Shown here one piece after another: positions 61,513 through 64,000 of a stretch of 64,000 nucleotides of DNA. Both the position numbers and the translations under genes were made by a program. Positions within the stretch are counted from its first letter, which is position 1. Every line of letters begins with the position of its first letter. The notes beneath the pieces were generated by a model. It was not told where the DNA came from. It ran no database searches and saw only the letters and a list, made by a program, of their open reading frames with translations. Source of the stretch: Streptomyces sp. NRRL B-3428 (lineage in GTDB: Bacteria; Actinomycetota; Actinomycetes; Streptomycetales; Streptomycetaceae); contig JOGW01000008.1 in assembly GCA_000721375.1 (NCBI GenBank), positions 310,001-374,000 of the forward strand. The letters run 5' to 3'.

Positions 61513-61917
61513 TCAGCAGCCGTTGTAGCCCGCCGTCGGCATCGACAGCCGCCGGTGCACCCGCGCCTTCATCTCCGCGTCGTACGCGGGTTCGCCCTCG
61601 CCCACCGTCTGAAGGCTCACGCCCCGCCGCGCACACTCCTCGGCGAACTCCCGTGCGCTGCTGAGCGCCCGCCCGAGCACCCGCTCGCTGGGGGCGACGA
61701 AGCCGTCCACCTCACCGGCGTCGACATCGGACCAGAGCGCCCGGTGGTCGGGGCGCAGTCCGTGCAGGAGGAGTTCACGGGTGACCACGTAGCCCCGGTC
61801 CGCCGCCCAGCGCGCACACATCGCGTGCTGACCGCGGCTGTCCACCAGGAACGGCTCGCGGTCGAGCTCCTCGAGCGGTGTCAGGCTGGCGATCGCCACC
61901 ACCCGTAACTGTGCCAT
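61513..61917 (-). CDS. Small protein resembling a serine-recombinase catalytic domain
   Basis: 134 aa. The pattern LRVVAIASLTP, then QHAMCARWAADRGYVV, VDAGEVDGFVAPSERVLGRA and AREFAEECARRGVSLQTV resembles the N-terminal resolvase domain (Y-x-R-x-S, Q, wA...GY, l-x-R-x). The catalytic Ser position reads IASLTP, so one Ser is present but the Arg after the first strand is missing. No DNA-binding domain follows. ATG 61917 with GGGGGGAT. Probably not an active recombinase; function unknown. Confidence 0.75.
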   Translation of the reverse strand: MAQLRVVAIASLTPLEELDREPFLVDSRGQHAMCARWAADRGYVVTRELLLHGLRPDHRALWSDVDAGEVDGFVAPSERVLGRALSSAREFAEECARRGVSLQTVGEGEPAYDAEMKARVHRRLSMPTAGYNGC

Positions 61918-61929
61918 CGGCCCATCCCC

Positions 61930-61972
61930 CCAGAACAGGTGCACGCCCGGCCCAGAACAGGTGCACACCCGG
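61930..61972. repeat. Two-copy 22-base direct repeat upstream of the resolvase-like gene
   Basis: CCAGAACAGGTGCAC is repeated at 61930 and 61952 with a CRCCCGG continuation, giving a 22-base period (two helical turns). Each unit holds the palindrome GTGCAC. It lies just before the Shine-Dalgarno of the minus-strand gene and about 100 bases before the MBL-fold gene, so it may be an operator for either. Confidence 0.8.
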
Positions 61973-62068
61973 TCCGGCGACTGAGCGCCGACCCTACTGC
62001 GCACCGTAAGGTCATAGGAGGTACGTGAGGCAAACAGCCGCGGAACGGACAGCGGAAGGACCAGCTCG

Positions 62069-62842
62069 GTGCCGGTGGAGATCACCTGGTGGGGGCATGC
62101 CACCTGCACGGTCGAGGACTCGGGGACACGGATCCTGACGGACCCGCTGTTCGCGCGCCGCCTGGCCCATCTGCGCCGCCGCCGCGGTGACGTACCGCCG
62201 CAGCGGGCCGCTGACGCGGACGCCGCGCTCGTCTCGCATCTGCACGCCGACCATCTGCATCTGCCCTCGCTCGCGAAGCTCGCCGACGGTACGCGGGTCG
62301 TGCTGCCGCGCGGGGCCGCCGCATCGGTGCCCGGGCTGCGGAAGCTGACCGGGCTGCGGTTCACGGAGGTCGCGCCGGGCGACGAGGTGCGCATCGGCGA
62401 GGTGCTCGTACGCGTCGTACCCGCGCGGCACGACGGACGGCGGCTTCCCGTCGGTCCGCATCGGGCGCCCGCGCTCGGATTCGTGGTCGAGGGATCGGCG
62501 CGCACGTATTTCGCCGGGGACACCGGCCTCTTCGACGAGATGGCCGCGGAAGTCGGCGAGTTGGATGTGGCGCTGCTTCCGGTGGGCGGCTGGGGTCCGT
62601 TCCTCGGGCACGGCCATCTGGACGCGGGGCGCGCGGCCGAGGCCCTCGCCCGGATCGCTCCGCGCAGCGCGGTGCCGGTGCACTTCGGCACGTACTGGCC
62701 GATCGGTATGGACGCCGTACGTCCGCATGAATTCCACGCCCCCGGCCAGGAGTTCGTACGGCATGCCGCACAGCGGGCGCCCGAGGTGGCCGTGCATCTC
62801 CTCGCCCAGGGCGAGAGTGTGCGGCCGGAGGCCGGCAAGTGA
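62069..62842 (+). CDS. Metallo-beta-lactamase-fold hydrolase (UPF0173/NAPE-PLD-like)
   Basis: 257 aa. Metal motif SHLHADHLH (HxHxDH, about 56-64); FAGDTGLFDEM has the bridging Asp; GHGHLD and PVHFGTYWPI supply later ligands. The opening EITWWGHATCTVE is typical of the lactonase/NAPE-PLD branch. GTG 62069 with GGAAGGA. Coupled to the DedA gene through GTGA. Substrate unknown. Confidence 0.91.
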   Translation: MPVEITWWGHATCTVEDSGTRILTDPLFARRLAHLRRRRGDVPPQRAADADAALVSHLHADHLHLPSLAKLADGTRVVLPRGAAASVPGLRKLTGLRFTEVAPGDEVRIGEVLVRVVPARHDGRRLPVGPHRAPALGFVVEGSARTYFAGDTGLFDEMAAEVGELDVALLPVGGWGPFLGHGHLDAGRAAEALARIAPRSAVPVHFGTYWPIGMDAVRPHEFHAPGQEFVRHAAQRAPEVAVHLLAQGESVRPEAGK

Positions 62843-63465
62843 ACCTGCTCGCGATCGCCGAGTCCGTACCCCCGGAGTCGACCCAGCAGGCCGTCGGGTA
62901 CCCGTCGCTCTTCCTGCTCGTGGTGCTCGGTGCGCTGGTGCCGGTGGTCCCGACGGGGGCGCTGGTCAGCTCGGCGGCCGCGCTCGCCTTCCACCATTCG
63001 GCGCCGCAGTCGCAGTTGTACGTGTTCGGGGTGGCGGCGCTCGCCGCGTTCCTCGGGGACTCGGTCCTGTACTGGCTCGGTGCGCGCGGGATGCGCTCGA
63101 AGAACGGTTCACGCTGGCTGAACGCCATCCGCGACCGCGCCCCGCAGGAGCGCCTGGAGCAGGCACAGGCCAAGCTCCACGAGCACGACGTCACGGTGCT
63201 CATCCTGTCGCGGCTCGTCCCGGCCGGACGGCTGCCCGTCATGCTCGCCTGCCTGCTCGCCAAGTGGCCACTCAGACGCTTCGCCCGCGGCAATCTGCCC
63301 GCCTGCCTGGCCTGGGCCGCCACGTACCAGGTCATCGGCATCCTGGGCGGCTCACTCTTCCCCGAGCCCTGGCAGGGAGTGGCGGCAGCCGTCGCGCTGA
63401 CCGTCCTGATCAGCGCGGCACCTGTGGTGTGGCGCCGGGTGCGGGCGCGGCTCAGCCCTGGGTGA
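62839..63465 (+). CDS. DedA-family membrane protein
   Basis: 208 aa, SNARE-associated/DedA family. The family sequence FLGDSVLYWLGARG and the F-x-R-x-x-P-like RLVPAGRLPVMLACLLAKWP are present, with 4-5 helices. DedA proteins act in lipid transport and envelope homeostasis. GTG 62839 overlaps the preceding stop. Its last 14 bases overlap the convergent MBL-fold gene. Confidence 0.92.
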   Translation: MNLLAIAESVPPESTQQAVGYPSLFLLVVLGALVPVVPTGALVSSAAALAFHHSAPQSQLYVFGVAALAAFLGDSVLYWLGARGMRSKNGSRWLNAIRDRAPQERLEQAQAKLHEHDVTVLILSRLVPAGRLPVMLACLLAKWPLRRFARGNLPACLAWAATYQVIGILGGSLFPEPWQGVAAAVALTVLISAAPVVWRRVRARLSPG

Positions 63466-64000
63466 GCGGGTCCGGCTCGATCACCCGCGACGCCCCCACC
63501 GCCAGATCCCACAGATCCGTCCGCGCCCGGCCCGCCGCGCGCCAGGCGGCGCGGGCGCGGTGCAGTGGTTCTAGTACAGGCTCGGCCGAGAGCAGGAACG
63601 TGGCCCAGTGCATGGGCGCCATCCGCCGTGCACCGAGGTCGTCCATCGCGCGTACGGCCTCTTCGGGGTCGCAGTGCACATCGCGCAGCCACCAGCGGGG
63701 TTCGTACGCGCCGATCGGCAGCAGCGCGAGATCGATCCCCGGGTGCCGGGCGCCGATCTGCTCGAACCAGTGGCCGTATCCCGTGTCCCCGGCGAAGTAG
63801 ACCTTCGTGCCGTGCGCATCGGTCAGCACCCAACCGCCCCACAGCGAGCGGCAGGTGTCGGTGAGGGAGCGCTTGGACCAGTGGTGGGCGGGCACGCAGT
63901 CGAAGCGCACGCCGCGCAGTTCGGCCGCCTCCCACCAGTCGAGTTCGGTGACGCAGACGAAGCGCCGGCGGCGGAACCAGCGGCCGAGCCCGGCGGGCAC
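63452..64000 (-). CDS. Second metallo-beta-lactamase-fold protein (NAPE-PLD-like), N-terminus beyond window
   Basis: At least 183 residues, open to the right edge. The visible part holds VPAHHWSKRS, WGGWVLTDAHGTKVYFAGDT, LLPIGAYEPRWWL and MHWATFLLSAEP, the hallmark C-terminal half of the NAPE-PLD/L-ascorbate-lactonase-like branch. The HxHxDH motif should lie outside. Convergent with the DedA gene; related in fold but not tandem in orientation to the MBL protein at 62069. Confidence 0.88.
   Translation of the reverse strand: MPAGLGRWFRRRRFVCVTELDWWEAAELRGVRFDCVPAHHWSKRSLTDTCRSLWGGWVLTDAHGTKVYFAGDTGYGHWFEQIGARHPGIDLALLPIGAYEPRWWLRDVHCDPEEAVRAMDDLGARRMAPMHWATFLLSAEPVLEPLHRARAAWRAAGRARTDLWDLAVGASRVIEPDPLTQG

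Overview
This is a very GC-rich window with dense, strongly third-position-GC-biased genes, GTG and TTG starts and short intergenic gaps. Gene families such as paralogous ClpP3/ClpP4 with a PopR-type regulator, XRE/MmyB and tandem-HTH Lrp regulators, STAS-ANTAR proteins and DmdR/IdeR-type iron boxes point to Streptomyces or a close relative. No rRNA, tRNA or CRISPR array was seen.

Left edge to 9.8 kb: an iron-acquisition locus. A large EntF-like NRPS (C-A-T-C-A..., cut by the window edge) faces an M20 amidohydrolase across an iron box. A ferric-siderophore binding lipoprotein and a FecE/FepC-type ATPase are divergent around a second iron box. The second A domain carries a threonine pocket, and the layout resembles griseobactin-type catechol assembly (dihydroxybenzoyl-amino acid-Thr). 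No permease for the transporter is in view.

9.3-14 kb: a small DUF385-like protein, a LuxR-type regulator, reciprocally truncated Lrp and MFS pseudogenes, and a WYL regulator. The WYL regulator has a perfect palindrome over its own start codon and faces two small conserved proteins.

14-22.1 kb: an acyl-CoA synthetase followed by a branched-chain-type ABC importer in which LivH, LivM and LivF are fused into one 960-residue chain, then LivG and an aldo/keto reductase.

22.2-29.9 kb: a STAS-ANTAR regulator, popR and convergent clpP3-clpP4 with two PopR-like sites, a His-rich methyltransferase, an alpha/beta-hydrolase-fold protein lacking its catalytic triad, a second methyltransferase behind a pterin dehydratase, and an XRE/MmyB regulator beside a membrane protein.

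29.9-33.5 kb: an accessory patch with looser gene packing: an integrase remnant, a tiny zinc-finger-like protein, an unknown protein, a SUKH/SMI1 protein and a helical-repeat-like protein.

33.5-42 kb: an FtsX/MacB-type exporter, a membrane-anchored XRE protein divergent from a secreted protein, an aldo/keto reductase, a zinc-ribbon protein and a NarL-type two-component operon. 42.1-48.7 kb: narGHJI, respiratory nitrate reductase, divergent from the two-component operon across a palindromic candidate operator.

48.7-64 kb: an MFS transporter divergent from an ArsR-type regulator, a solitary second DnaK behind an HspR/HAIR-like palindrome, a VOC protein translationally coupled to a triple-S1 protein, an OsmC/Ohr protein, a MoxR ATPase with a VWA/metallopeptidase-like partner, a phosphodiesterase-like membrane protein with an amino-acid permease, a resolvase-like orphan, and two metallo-beta-lactamase-fold proteins flanking a DedA protein (the last cut by the right edge).
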